NCBI RefSeq assembly: GCF_022761125.1
Contig: NZ_JAKWJR010000006.1
Location: forward strand, 1-64,000
Origin: Nocardioides sp. SR21
Lineage (GTDB): Bacteria; Actinomycetota; Actinomycetes; Propionibacteriales; Nocardioidaceae
Direction of reading: 5' to 3'
Length of the DNA: 64,000 nt
Part shown: positions 1 through 12,070 of the stretch, piece by piece
How positions within the stretch are numbered: the stretch's first letter is position 1
How the letters are laid out: each line of letters opens with the position of its first letter
Translations under genes and position numbers: made by a program
The notes under the pieces: model-generated
Databases searched by the model: none
Told to the model about the DNA's origin: nothing
The model's input: the letters and a program-made list of their open reading frames with translations, nothing else

Positions 1-815
1 CCGCCTTCACGGGCGCCACGGGCGCCACCGGCGCCCCCGGCGCCACGGGTGCGGCCGGCGCCGCCGGACCCGCCGGGCCGCAGGGCCCCGCCGGCGGCAT
101 CGGACCGATCGGGCCCCAAGGCCCCGCCGGACCGACCGGACCCACCGGCCCGACCGGCGCCGCGGGCTCGCCGGGTGCGACCGGACCTGCAGGCGCGACG
201 GGTTCCGCAGGCGCAGCCGGAAGCGCCGGTGCGACGGGCGCCGACGGCACTCCTGGCGCGACGGGTTCCGCGGGCGCCGACGGTGCCGACGGCGCCACTG
301 GACCCGCTGGCGCGACGGGCGACGCCGGACCGACCGGGCCCACCGGGCCGGGCTCCACCCCGCTCTTCTCGGCCGTCACCAACGTGGTGACCTCCGCGAG
401 CACTGCGATCGCCGGCTGGTCCACCTCCTCGCCGTCGTTCGGGGGCATGAGCTTCGACAACATCCCCGGCGACTTCACCGTCCCGGCGACCGGCCGCTAC
501 CGCCTGACCGCGAGCTGCAACGCCTCCCTTCCCTCGCCACAGACCGTCTCGCTCGGCCAGGGGGTCAACCCGTACCTCGCGCTCGAGCGCACCTCGCCGA
601 CCACGGACGAGCTCGCGGTCGGTCAGCTGGACATCTTCGACGTCAACATCGCCCTGGTCCTGACCCTGCGCGCCCTCGTGCAGGGACCGGTCGAGATCGA
701 CAAGACCGTCGCGCTCACCGCCGGCGACGTCATCCGGCTCAAGTACGTCGCCGACGGCCTGGTCCTGGCGGTCAATCTCGACGACTGCCGGTTCAGCGCC
801 ATCCAGCTGGCCTGA
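1..815 (+). CDS. Collagen-like repeat protein, 3' part
   Basis: The reading frame is open from the first base of the window (codons begin at base 3), so the true start lies upstream. The visible part opens with about 38 uninterrupted Gly-X-Y triplets (to about base 354), rich in GAT, GPT and GPA, and ends with a roughly 150-residue globular tail. This is the layout of bacterial collagen-like surface proteins, in which a C-terminal head often trimerises the stalk; that role is inference. The stop (813-815) abuts the stop of the convergent histidine kinase (816-818). No anchor or signal can be judged because the N-terminus is missing. Confidence 0.85.
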   Translation, partial: AFTGATGATGAPGATGAAGAAGPAGPQGPAGGIGPIGPQGPAGPTGPTGPTGAAGSPGATGPAGATGSAGAAGSAGATGADGTPGATGSAGADGADGATGPAGATGDAGPTGPTGPGSTPLFSAVTNVVTSASTAIAGWSTSSPSFGGMSFDNIPGDFTVPATGRYRLTASCNASLPSPQTVSLGQGVNPYLALERTSPTTDELAVGQLDIFDVNIALVLTLRALVQGPVEIDKTVALTAGDVIRLKYVADGLVLAVNLDDCRFSAIQLA

Positions 816-2858
816 TCAGGGACCGCCTGCCGCCGGGAAGGTCACGCACATGGTCGTGCCACCGCGACCGTCGTTGTCGCGCGCCGTGGCGGTGCCACCG
901 TGCCGCTCGACGATCCGCTTCACGATCGACAGCCCGAGGCCGCTGCCGCGGTAGCCGTCGGTATGCGCCCGGTGGAACGTGTCGAACACGCTCTCGTGCT
1001 GCCCGTCGGGGATCCCGATCCCGTTGTCGGAGATCTCCACCTCGACCATCGGTCCGTCCTCGCCATCGACCCGGCGTGCGACGACCTCGATCCGAGGCTG
1101 CACCCCGGGAGCGACGTACTTGACGGAGTTCCCGATGAGGTTGTCGACGACCTGGCGCAGCAGCACCGGCTCGGCCAGCACGGCGGGCAGGCCGGGGTCG
1201 ACCGCGATCACCGGCTCGGCCAGCCCCCGCACGCGGTGCGCGTCGACCCGGGCACGGGCGACGTCGGTCGCGACCGCGGCCAGGTCGACCCGGACCGGCT
1301 TGATCGTGAGGTCGCGAGCGGTCGTGTAGGCCAGCAGGTCGCTGATCAGGTGCTGCATGCGCTGCGCGGCGCGCAGGATCCGGTCCAGGCGCTGGATCTG
1401 GGTCTCGGCGTCGGCCTGCCGCCCGGCCTTCGCCTCCTCGAGCAGCGCCTCGGTCCAGCCGTCGATGACCGTCAGCGGGTTGAGCAGGTCGTGCGCGACG
1501 ACGCCGGCGAACGACGCCAGCTCGTCGCGCTCACGTCGCTCCGACGTGACGTCGTGGAAGACGGCGACGACCATCGGCGGATCCGTGTCCGGCAACGGCC
1601 GCGCGGTCACCTCAAGCTGCCGGCCGCCGGGGACGACGGGGCTGCGGACGACGAAGTCGAGCTTCTCCGCGGACTGGCCCGACCGGGCGAGCGCGAACGG
1701 GCTCCCCTCCGGAGCGACCGGGCTGCCGTCGGGGTGGAGGAGGCCGTACGCGCCCAGGTCGATGCGTCCCGACGCGTCGAGCCGCGGGCTGCCGAGCATC
1801 GACTCGGCAGCCGGGTTGCGCAGCACCACGGTCCCGTCGGCGTCGATCACGCTGACGCCGTCCGCCATCGTGTCCACGATGGTGCCGACCAGCGCGGCCT
1901 GCTCCGTCGCGGTGCGCTCCGAGCGGACCAGGCGCGCGCTCAGCTGCAGGATCTCGCCGCGACCGACGGACAGCGCCAGGGTGAGCACCACGATCATCGC
2001 GATGAACGCCTGCAGGGCGAGCGCACCGGCGTCCGGGTCGGCGATCTCGGCGAACGGTCCCTCGCCGAGGACCGTGGCGGCGGTGACCGCAGCGCTCATG
2101 GCCAGCGCGTGCGCGCTCGCGATGCCGAGCGGGTAGCGCGCCCCGGCCCAGACGCTGACCGCCAGCACGAGGAACGGCAGCGGAACGTCCGACGGCACGA
2201 CGAAGACCAGCCAGAACGACGCGGCGCTGACGACGACGAGGGCGGCCAGCTCGATCGGACCGCGACCGCGCATCGGACCCACCGCGTCGGGGGCCTGCTG
2301 CGGCCTGCTCGAGCGGATCTGGTGGCGGGCGAGCAGCGCCAGCGGGAAGACGGCGACCACGCCGGTGCCGTTGCGCAGCACCCAGGAGACGACCAGCTCC
2401 CAGCTCGCGTCGGAGACCGAGATGACGGCGGCCGGCCCCAGCGCCGCGGACACGAGCGCCGACAGGAAGGAGGCCGCGAGCAGAAAGCCGAAGTCGCGGA
2501 TCCGGTCGATGCCCAGCGGCGGCTCCTCGCCGGATCCCCACCAGGTGGGGCACCAGCGGGTGATCAGCAGGCCGAAGACCAGCACCTGGACGACGTTCGC
2601 GAACCCGAGGCCGAGCGACAGCGAGAAGCTGGCACCCGTCACGACGTTGACGAGCACCGAGAGCCAGAACAGCAGCACCACGTCGAGGACCAGCCAGCGG
2701 CTCCAGCCGTTGACCGCCAGCCAGGCGGCGGCCACCCCCGCCGCGGGCCACACGAGCGCGAGGTCGGTCCCGTCGAGCACCGCCAGCCGGCCGAGGAACG
2801 CGGCCAGCAGGAAGTACGCCATGAACCCCAGGAGGTCGAGCAGGCGTACTCGGGTCAC
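816..2858 (-). CDS. MASE1/PAS sensor histidine kinase
   Basis: A 680-residue membrane sensor kinase. Residues ~1-320 are strongly hydrophobic with the look of a MASE1 sensor (multiple membrane segments, an early LVWPAAG motif). A PAS region follows (~335-455), then a HisKA H-box with His456 in VVAHDLLNPLT, an N-box near 572 (DNLIGNSVKY), a G1 box near 611 (DNGIGI) and a G2 box (GSGLGL). All residues for autophosphorylation are present. The GTG start at 2858 was chosen because it overlaps the stop of the upstream receiver gene in a GTGA tetranucleotide, implying translational coupling; a longer frame to 2981 would run through that gene. The sensed signal is unknown. Confidence 0.88.
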   Translation of the reverse strand: MTRVRLLDLLGFMAYFLLAAFLGRLAVLDGTDLALVWPAAGVAAAWLAVNGWSRWLVLDVVLLFWLSVLVNVVTGASFSLSLGLGFANVVQVLVFGLLITRWCPTWWGSGEEPPLGIDRIRDFGFLLAASFLSALVSAALGPAAVISVSDASWELVVSWVLRNGTGVVAVFPLALLARHQIRSSRPQQAPDAVGPMRGRGPIELAALVVVSAASFWLVFVVPSDVPLPFLVLAVSVWAGARYPLGIASAHALAMSAAVTAATVLGEGPFAEIADPDAGALALQAFIAMIVVLTLALSVGRGEILQLSARLVRSERTATEQAALVGTIVDTMADGVSVIDADGTVVLRNPAAESMLGSPRLDASGRIDLGAYGLLHPDGSPVAPEGSPFALARSGQSAEKLDFVVRSPVVPGGRQLEVTARPLPDTDPPMVVAVFHDVTSERRERDELASFAGVVAHDLLNPLTVIDGWTEALLEEAKAGRQADAETQIQRLDRILRAAQRMQHLISDLLAYTTARDLTIKPVRVDLAAVATDVARARVDAHRVRGLAEPVIAVDPGLPAVLAEPVLLRQVVDNLIGNSVKYVAPGVQPRIEVVARRVDGEDGPMVEVEISDNGIGIPDGQHESVFDTFHRAHTDGYRGSGLGLSIVKRIVERHGGTATARDNDGRGGTTMCVTFPAAGGP

Positions 2859-3235
2859 GCCTGGGCTCCCGCCTTGCCGAGGGCCCGGCGTACCGCCGCA
2901 CGCAGGTCCTCGGCCTCGAACGGCTTGGCCACCCGTTCGTGGCCGGTGCGCTCGATCTGGTCGATGATCTGGCCGGTCCACTGGACCGTCACGAAGACGG
3001 CCGGGACGCCGGGCCAGACCGCGGTCAGCTCGCCGAGCAGCGTGACCCCGTCGGTGTCCGGGAGCGCGTAGTCCATGAGCACCAGGTCCGGGCGGTAGTC
3101 CGGCCAGTCCGCCTGCAGGGCCAGCACCCCGGCGCGGTCGCGTACCCCGCGGAGCTCATAGCCGCCGGGGAGCAGGCAGTGCGCGATCCAGTCCCGCACG
3201 TCTGGGTCGTCCTCAACGATCAGCACCCGAGCCAC
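2855..3235 (-). CDS. Single-domain response regulator
   Basis: A 126-residue stand-alone receiver. Acidic pocket residues Glu8, Asp9 and Asp10, phospho-acceptor Asp55 (LVLMDYALPD), Thr83 and Lys104 (KPFEA) are all in the expected places, so it should be phosphorylatable. There is no output domain; it probably signals by protein contact or passes phosphate on. It is the first gene of a two-gene unit with the MASE1 kinase, which starts inside its stop codon. Partnership with that kinase is inference from coupling. Confidence 0.88.
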   Translation of the reverse strand: MARVLIVEDDPDVRDWIAHCLLPGGYELRGVRDRAGVLALQADWPDYRPDLVLMDYALPDTDGVTLLGELTAVWPGVPAVFVTVQWTGQIIDQIERTGHERVAKPFEAEDLRAAVRRALGKAGAQA

Positions 3236-3239
3236 GACC

Positions 3240-3259
3240 CGACCCTAGCCGCAGGGTCG
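3240..3259 (-). terminator. Hairpin after mazG
   Basis: Perfect 7-base arms (3240-3246 and 3253-3259) around a 6-base loop, 3 bases past the mazG stop and just before the receiver gene start. No clear T-tract follows, so it may be an attenuator or an RNA 3'-end stabiliser instead. Confidence 0.4.
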
Positions 3260-3262
3260 TCG

Positions 3263-3847
3263 CTAGAGCAGCGCCCGCACCGCGTCGCGCAGCGCCTGCT
3301 CCGGATCCGTCCCGCTCGCGCGAGCCTCGGCGACCAGCGCCAGCAGCCGGTCCCCGAGGCCGTCACCGGACGGGGCCGGCGCGCGGCCCTCTCGGCTCAA
3401 CCGGTCCAGCACCTTGTCGGCGTACAGCAGCGCCGGCAGCGTCGGCGGGATCCCCTCGGTCACCGCGTCACGCTGCTTCTCGGTGGCCTTGATCGCCTCC
3501 CAGGCCTCGTTGATCTCCTGCGGGGTGCCACCGACCGCGTCGCCGAAGACGTGCGGGTTGCGGCGCCGCATCTTCGCGACGATGTCGTCGGCGACGTCGT
3601 CGATCGTGAACTCGCCGGTCTCCTCGGCGATCACCGCGTGGAAGTAGACCTGCAGCAGCAGGTCGCCGAGCTCCTCGCGCAGGTGCGCGGCGTCACCGGT
3701 CTCGATCGCCTCGAGGGTCTCGTGGGTCTCCTCGAGCAGGTAGCGCGCCAGTGACCGGTGGGTCTGTCCGGCCTTCCAGCTGCACTCGGCCCGCAGCCGG
3801 CGCATCACCTCGAGGAACTCGAGGAGCGGCTCGCCGGAGGCGGTCAT
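3263..3847 (-). CDS. mazG: MazG nucleoside triphosphate pyrophosphohydrolase
   Basis: A 194-residue MazG-type enzyme that hydrolyses (d)NTPs to monophosphate and pyrophosphate, a housekeeping role in cleaning aberrant nucleotides. The metal-binding signature is intact: Glu39, Glu40 and Glu43 (YLLEETHETLE) and Glu59/Asp62 (REELGD). The N-terminal CSWKAGQTH replaces the usual C-P-W-D-x-x-Q-T-H. It is shorter than the two-domain E. coli enzyme (about 260 residues); the C-terminal helical part looks like a reduced second domain. The order mfd / lipoprotein / mazG, all on one strand, resembles that of other actinobacteria and supports the call. Confidence 0.93.
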   Translation of the reverse strand: MTASGEPLLEFLEVMRRLRAECSWKAGQTHRSLARYLLEETHETLEAIETGDAAHLREELGDLLLQVYFHAVIAEETGEFTIDDVADDIVAKMRRRNPHVFGDAVGGTPQEINEAWEAIKATEKQRDAVTEGIPPTLPALLYADKVLDRLSREGRAPAPSGDGLGDRLLALVAEARASGTDPEQALRDAVRALL

Positions 3848-3863
3848 GCCGGTGCGCCCGAGA

Positions 3864-4535
3864 TCAGCCGCAGCGCTGGGAGTCGGGCAGCGCGGCGGCC
3901 GCCGCCTGGTCCGGCTCGGCGGCCTGGCCGGCCTGGGCGACGTCGCTCACCGCGAACGAGATCGAGGTGTCGGAGCGCGCGATCGCGCCGTCCTCGATCG
4001 CGACCGGGTAGCGCGGGTCGATGCGCACGTCCTGGTCGTCGAGCCACGACGCGAACGCCTCGTGACCCGCGGCGGCCGCGGCCTCCGGGTCCTCGTCGCC
4101 GACCTCCTCGATGCCGACGGCCAGCTCGACGGCGGCGACGTACGGACGGGCGAGGTTCACCCGGCGTACGGCGTCCTGCTGCTCGGGCGTGAGCGTGGCG
4201 ATGCTCTGCTCGAGCGAGTCCTCGGCGTCCTGGTACGACGGGTCGGGTTCGACGCCCTGGGCGGCCGCGAACTGCTCGCCGGCCTCCTGCAGCGTGAGCG
4301 CACCGGCGACCTGGGCGCTGACGACGGAGTTCGGGACCGCCTGCCCCTCCTGGAGCTGCGTCTCGACCGCGGAGCAGTAGCTCGCCGCGGTCTCCTCGAC
4401 GTCGTTGCTGGTGATCGTCGCGTCGGCGACCCGGGCGGCCACGCCCGGGTTGAACGCCGGGACAGAGCTGCAACCGGTCAGCAGCACCGCAGCCGCGGCC
4501 AGGCCGGCCAGGCTGCGCACTCGGGTCGGGGTCAC
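3864..4535 (-). CDS. SurA-N-like lipoprotein
   Basis: A 223-residue exported lipoprotein with a lipobox (LLTGC, Cys22), followed by a SurA N-terminal-like helical region (PAFNPGVAARVADATITSND) typical of prolyl-isomerase-related chaperones. No PpiC/parvulin catalytic domain follows, so a chaperone-like role outside the membrane is the most that can be inferred. The GTG start at 4535 was chosen because GAAGGAG lies 5 bases upstream; the longer frame to 4607 has no such site. It lies 27 bases downstream of mfd and 16 bases upstream of mazG. Confidence 0.82.
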   Translation of the reverse strand: MTPTRVRSLAGLAAAAVLLTGCSSVPAFNPGVAARVADATITSNDVEETAASYCSAVETQLQEGQAVPNSVVSAQVAGALTLQEAGEQFAAAQGVEPDPSYQDAEDSLEQSIATLTPEQQDAVRRVNLARPYVAAVELAVGIEEVGDEDPEAAAAAGHEAFASWLDDQDVRIDPRYPVAIEDGAIARSDTSISFAVSDVAQAGQAAEPDQAAAAALPDSQRCG

Positions 4536-4561
4536 GCGTTCTCCTTCAATCGGTCGCTCGG

Positions 4562-8137
<3,576 letters not shown>

Positions 8138-8190
8138 GAGTGCCCCCGACCAGGACTGGCAGGGGGTAGCCCGACGAGTCTACGAGCACC

Positions 8191-8336
8191 GTTGAATCGG
8201 GAGTTCTGACGGTTGAGTCGGGAGTTTCCGTCCGTTCAATCGGGAGTTTCTGCCGCGGACCGGACGACCCCGACAGAAAGTCCCGACTCAAGAGACCGAA
8301 ACTCCCGATTCGAGCGGCGGAAAGTCCCGATTCAAC
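8191..8336. repeat. Six-copy array, three direct plus three inverted
   Basis: Six copies of a roughly 16-base unit (consensus TTGAATCGGGAGTTTC). Three are in plus orientation (from about 8191, 8212 and 8234) and three in minus orientation (GAAA ends at 8276, 8298 and 8320). Spacing is 21-22 bases, about two helical turns, in both half-arrays. Copy 6 contains the serpin stop codon. As RNA or single-stranded DNA the two halves could pair into one long hairpin. It occupies the mfd/serpin gap and so overlaps the likely mfd promoter region. Function unknown. Confidence 0.85.
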
Positions 8337-9591
8337 GCGGGTCGTCGACCCGGCCGACGAACAGCGGGGTGCCGTGCTCGCGGTCGTGGATCACGAACAG
8401 GAACGGCCGGTCGACCGCGATCCTCTGCTGGGCGAGGACCGCGGAGGTGGCTCTGACGACGACCGCGGTGGCGGCAGCGGCCTCGGTGCCATGCTCGTCG
8501 ACGGCCACGAACACCTGGTGGTAGACGTCGTCGATCAGCAGGTGCTCGTCGTCCTCGGTCATCGGGGTGAAGTCGGCGCCCGCCTGCGCGAAGGCCGTGG
8601 GCATCCCGAGCTCGACGAGCTCCTCGCGCAGCGCCACCTCGGTGCGGAACGTCCAGCGCGGCAGCGCCAGCTCCACGCCGGCCGGCCTGACGTCGGCGAT
8701 GATCGCCGGCAGCGCCGAGGCCGCCACCTCGGCGCCGGCGTCGGGGAGCACGACCGTCATCGCCAGCCTGCCGCCGGCGTACGGCAGCTGCACCGCCTGC
8801 CACCCGTCGCCGACCGCCGTCGCTGCCTGCGACAGCGTCGCGCGCATCGTCGGCACCTGGATCGTGCCGCCGTCGGTGAGGTGGAAGTCCGCGGGCCGCG
8901 TCAGCGGCTCCTCGAACGGCTCGGCCCACGGCGCCTTGAAGTACAGCGCGTTGACCAGCACCAGCCGGGTCAGCTCGCCGACGGACCCGGGCGGGAGGAT
9001 CTCGGGGATCCGGTCGTGGGTGCGCTCGGCGGTCCAGGCGTTGACCGCGTCCCGCGCGCCCTCGGTGGCGAAGTCGACGGTGCGCAGGCCCGCGCCGTAC
9101 TCCCGCGCGAGCACGTCGAGGAAGTCCTGCTCCCACGCGACGCCGCGCTGCCCGAACAGCTGGTTCGCGGCGTCGAGCGCGACCTTCCTGCCAGCCAGCC
9201 CCTCGATCTCGCGGGTCAGGGCGTTCACCCCGTGATTGAGCTCGTCGACCGACGCGGCCTCGAGCACGGACAGCATCTCGGCGCGGGTCTGCCCGGCGGC
9301 GCCGTTGACGGTCAGCGCCAGCGCGGTCGCGATCGAGTACGGCGACAGCGCGAGGTTGCCGGGATCGCCGGACACCCGGGCCCACAGGCCGTTCCCGAGC
9401 GTCCACATCGAGCGGACCGCGGCCGGCAGCGCCGACGGGTCACCCGGGACGCGCGCCACGGTCGACGCGACCTTCCCGGTGGCCACGCGCCCGGCGGCGG
9501 CCGGCTCGTCGAGGCGGCAGGCCGCGACCAGTGGAGTGGCGAGCAGGGCGAGCAGGACGGCGCGTCGGTCGATCACCTCGATCCGACGCAC
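8332..9591 (-). CDS. Serpin-family lipoprotein
   Basis: A 419-residue serine/cysteine protease inhibitor of the serpin fold, probably tethered to the membrane (N-terminal hydrophobic stretch ending LVAAC). Serpin hallmarks are clear: NALYFKAPWAEPFE in the core, an alanine-rich hinge GTEAAAATAVVV from residue 368, and the C-terminal signature RPFLFVIHDREHGTPLFVG. Counting from the hinge places P1 at Thr382 and P1' at Ser383, with Arg380 at P3, so the target protease cannot be named. GTG 9591 is the longest frame; GTG 9576 (VIDRRAVLL) is equally plausible. It stands alone, with its stop inside the repeat array. Confidence 0.93.
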   Translation of the reverse strand: MRRIEVIDRRAVLLALLATPLVAACRLDEPAAAGRVATGKVASTVARVPGDPSALPAAVRSMWTLGNGLWARVSGDPGNLALSPYSIATALALTVNGAAGQTRAEMLSVLEAASVDELNHGVNALTREIEGLAGRKVALDAANQLFGQRGVAWEQDFLDVLAREYGAGLRTVDFATEGARDAVNAWTAERTHDRIPEILPPGSVGELTRLVLVNALYFKAPWAEPFEEPLTRPADFHLTDGGTIQVPTMRATLSQAATAVGDGWQAVQLPYAGGRLAMTVVLPDAGAEVAASALPAIIADVRPAGVELALPRWTFRTEVALREELVELGMPTAFAQAGADFTPMTEDDEHLLIDDVYHQVFVAVDEHGTEAAAATAVVVRATSAVLAQQRIAVDRPFLFVIHDREHGTPLFVGRVDDPR

Positions 9592-9612
9592 CGGCGCCGC
9601 AGCGGGTTCCCG

Positions 9613-10335
9613 TCAGCCCATCGGGATGAGCGTGCCCTGGCCCTGGCAGGCCGGGGTGATCACCGCGTGCACGACGTACGACCGGTGGCCCGGGCTGACG
9701 ACGGTGAGGTCGAAGGTGACCAGGGTCCCGGCGGGGTACATCGGGGACCAGTACGACGTGGTCGCGTCCACCTGGGTCGGCGTCGCGACGACACCCTGCT
9801 GCGAGTCGTTGACCGTCACCTGGCCGACGATGCGCAGGTCCTCGTTGCGCAGCGAGACGACCTGGATGTTGGGGTCGGACCCTTCGAAGCAGCCGGTCGT
9901 CACCGCGATGTCCTCATGGGGCGCGACCGAGGAGCTGTCGCCGCTGAACGCGAAGCCGCCCGGCGCGCCGGTCTCGCCCTGGTCGCCCTTCGGGCCCTGG
10001 GGTCCGACCTGGCCGGCCAGGCCGCGCGGGCCCTGCGAGCCGTTCAGGCCCGCGGCGCCCTGCGGACCGGTGGCGCCCTGCGGACCCACCTCGCCCTGGG
10101 GACCCTGCGCGCCGCTGTCGCCCTTCTCGCCCTTGTCGCCCTTCGTGACCACGCCGGCCGCGAGGTCGTTCGACCTGACGGCGCCGTCCCTGATCTTGGC
10201 GCTCGTGATGGCGTCGTTCTGGATGTCGGCGGTACCGACCATGCTGCGGGCGACCGCGCCGGTGCCGCCCGCCAGCAGGACGACGGCGGTGGCGGCGGCG
10301 ATGGTGGTCAGGCGCGAACGACGTACGGCGATCAT
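9613..10335 (-). CDS. Collagen-like secreted protein
   Basis: A 240-residue protein: N-terminal signal/anchor (residues ~8-30), a spacer, about 20 Gly-X-Y triplets rich in charged GDK and GEK units, then a roughly 95-residue C-terminal domain with two cysteines. The ATG at 10335 was chosen because GAGGGGGAGCCC lies just upstream; the longer frame to 10575 would overlap the transglycosylase gene. It is 43 bases after that gene and may be the last gene of the phosphate locus transcript. Surface stalk function is inferred from composition. Confidence 0.85.
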   Translation of the reverse strand: MIAVRRSRLTTIAAATAVVLLAGGTGAVARSMVGTADIQNDAITSAKIRDGAVRSNDLAAGVVTKGDKGEKGDSGAQGPQGEVGPQGATGPQGAAGLNGSQGPRGLAGQVGPQGPKGDQGETGAPGGFAFSGDSSSVAPHEDIAVTTGCFEGSDPNIQVVSLRNEDLRIVGQVTVNDSQQGVVATPTQVDATTSYWSPMYPAGTLVTFDLTVVSPGHRSYVVHAVITPACQGQGTLIPMG

Positions 10336-10378
10336 GGGCTCCCCCTCGGGCTCAGGCGGCGACCGCCGCCCGCGAAGG

Positions 10379-11125
10379 CTAGCCGGTGCGCTCGGCGTAC
10401 GACGTGGCAGCGGCGTGCACGGCGTCGATGTAGGCCTGGGCGTGGTTGTAGGAGAACACCGCGTCCGCCCAGCCCTGGCCGGTCGTGAGGTCGTGGCCGT
10501 CGGCGCACAGGTAGTCCACCGCCGCCCGGGCGGCATCGTCCATGTCGTTCGGGTCGGCGACCCCGTCACCGTCACCGTCCGCGGCCCAGGTCTCCCAGCT
10601 CGACGGGATGAACTGCAGCGGCCCGACCGCGTGGTCCCACGTCGGGTCGCCGTGCCACTGCGTGCTCGACGGGCTGGCGGGGATCGCGGCGAACTTGCCG
10701 CGGCCGTTCAGGGCCGGGCCGAGGATCGGCGTGGACGAGTGCCCGTCCGCGCCGAGGATGCGGCCGTCGATGGTGCCGTGCTGGGACTCCACCCAGCCGA
10801 TCCCGGCGAGCGTGGTCCAGCCGATCTCACACCCGGCGGGCGCAGCCAGCTGTGCCGTGGCATAGGCGCGTACGGCGGGCTCGGGGATGCCGGCCTTCCG
10901 GGCGGTGTCCGCGATCCACTGCGGGTCGACCTGCGTGGGCCCCTTCGCCTTCCCGGGCTCGGTGCTGTTCCCCGGCTGCGGGCTCGGCGCGGGCGCACCG
11001 ACGTACGGCTGGTCGGCCGCGACGATCGTCTGCGACGACAGGATCGTCTGCGAGGCGACGTAGCCGAGGCCGGCGACCAGCAGCAGTGCGGTGGCGAGTG
11101 ACCCGATCAGGCGACCAGTGATCAT
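10379..11125 (-). CDS. Lytic transglycosylase
   Basis: A 248-residue peptidoglycan lytic transglycosylase that would cleave glycan strands outside the membrane. It has an N-terminal signal/anchor (residues 5-27), a Pro-rich linker and an SLT_2/MltB-like catalytic domain with Glu113 in GWVESQHG and the later [10 protein letters not shown] and FSYNHAQAY motifs. Its ATG overlaps the pstB stop as ATGA, so its translation is coupled to pstB. That is an unexpected partner; wall remodelling to let large surface proteins of this locus pass is an inference. Confidence 0.92.
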   Translation of the reverse strand: MITGRLIGSLATALLLVAGLGYVASQTILSSQTIVAADQPYVGAPAPSPQPGNSTEPGKAKGPTQVDPQWIADTARKAGIPEPAVRAYATAQLAAPAGCEIGWTTLAGIGWVESQHGTIDGRILGADGHSSTPILGPALNGRGKFAAIPASPSSTQWHGDPTWDHAVGPLQFIPSSWETWAADGDGDGVADPNDMDDAARAAVDYLCADGHDLTTGQGWADAVFSYNHAQAYIDAVHAAATSYAERTG

Positions 11126-11955
11126 CCAAATCGGCCGTGCACGTAGTCGCTGGTCCGCGGGTCCCGCGGGTTCTGGAACATGGCTTCAGTATCCCCATGC
11201 TCCACAATCACGCCCGGAGTGCCCTGCGAGGCCAGGAAGAACGCGCACGTCGTGGAGACCCGCGCGGCCTGCTGCATGTTGTGGGTGACGATCACGATCG
11301 TGACCTCGTTCGCGAGCTCGGTCATCGTCTCCTCGATCACCCGGGTCGAGGTCGGGTCGAGCGCCGAGCACGGCTCGTCCATGAGGAGGACGCGCGGCTT
11401 GATGGCCAGCGAGCGGGCGATGCAGAGCCGCTGCTGCTGGCCGCCGGAGAGGCCGCCGCCGGGAGCGTCGAGGCGGTCCTTGACCTCGTTCCAGAGCCCG
11501 CCCTTGCGCAGGCAGGACTCGACCAGCTCCTCGCGCGCCGACCTCGAAGCCCGGGTACCGGTGAGCTTGAGGCCGGCGAGCACGTTCTCCCGGATCGACA
11601 TCGCGGGGAACGGGTTCGGCTTCTGGAACACCATCCCGATGGCGCGGCGCGCGTCGATCAGGCGCTTGTCGGGGTCGTAGATGTCCTCGCCGTCGAGGAG
11701 CACCTCGCCGGCGAGCTGGGCCGACGGCACCAGCTCGTGCATCCGGTTCAGGATCCGCAGGAACGTCGACTTGCCGCAGCCGGACGGCCCGATCAGCGCG
11801 GTGATGCCACCGGCGGGCATGGTCAGCGACACCCGGTCGAGGACCTTGTGGGTGCCGAACCACGCGGTGATGTCGCGGGCCTCGATCTCGGCCAGCTGGC
11901 CGGGCGTGGCGGGGACGCCGGGCATCACCGTGGTGTCGTCGGTCGCAGTGCTCAT
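11122..11955 (-). CDS. pstB: Phosphate ABC transporter ATP-binding protein PstB
   Basis: A 277-residue ATPase of the high-affinity phosphate importer. It has Walker [10 protein letters not shown] (56-64), the PstB-specific [12 protein letters not shown], signature LSGGQQQR, Walker [13 protein letters not shown] and the switch His (VTHNMQQ). It pairs with PstC/PstA from the same strand but is separated from them by PstS-type and sortase-like genes and by a strong hairpin (12005-12048). The following transglycosylase gene overlaps it by 4 bases. The Ala/Pro-rich N-terminal extension of about 20 residues also occurs in the second PstB of this window. Confidence 0.96.
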   Translation of the reverse strand: MSTATDDTTVMPGVPATPGQLAEIEARDITAWFGTHKVLDRVSLTMPAGGITALIGPSGCGKSTFLRILNRMHELVPSAQLAGEVLLDGEDIYDPDKRLIDARRAIGMVFQKPNPFPAMSIRENVLAGLKLTGTRASRSAREELVESCLRKGGLWNEVKDRLDAPGGGLSGGQQQRLCIARSLAIKPRVLLMDEPCSALDPTSTRVIEETMTELANEVTIVIVTHNMQQAARVSTTCAFFLASQGTPGVIVEHGDTEAMFQNPRDPRTSDYVHGRFG

Positions 11956-12004
11956 GTCGTTCCTGTCTGGGTGGTGGCGGTGTCGAGGCTCGGGCCCGGG
12001 GGCC

Positions 12005-12048
12005 CTCGCACCTCAACCACCGGCGGACTCCGGTGGTTGAGGTGCGAG
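12005..12048. repeat. 18-bp perfect hairpin between pstS and pstB
   Basis: Two 18-base arms (12005-12022 and 12031-12048) are exact reverse complements around an 8-base loop; flanking GTCGAGGCTCG (from 11981) and its complement to 12065 extend the symmetry. On the minus strand it lies between the Ig-like pstS and pstB, where it could attenuate pstB or protect the upstream mRNA. The GGTGGTTGAG core looks like a dispersed intergenic repeat: a related piece occurs near 21381. Confidence 0.8.
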
Positions 12049-12070
12049 CGGAGCGAGCCTCGAGACCCGG

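Noticed and set aside
1..360. Short periodic repeats that could suggest a CRISPR or tandem DNA repeat
   Set aside because: The 9-base periodicity follows Gly-X-Y codons of a collagen-like protein; there are no spacers or conserved repeat units.
8191..8336. CRISPR-like reading of the six-copy array
   Set aside because: Units are only about 16 bases, spacers about 6 bases, half of the copies are inverted, and no cas gene is near.
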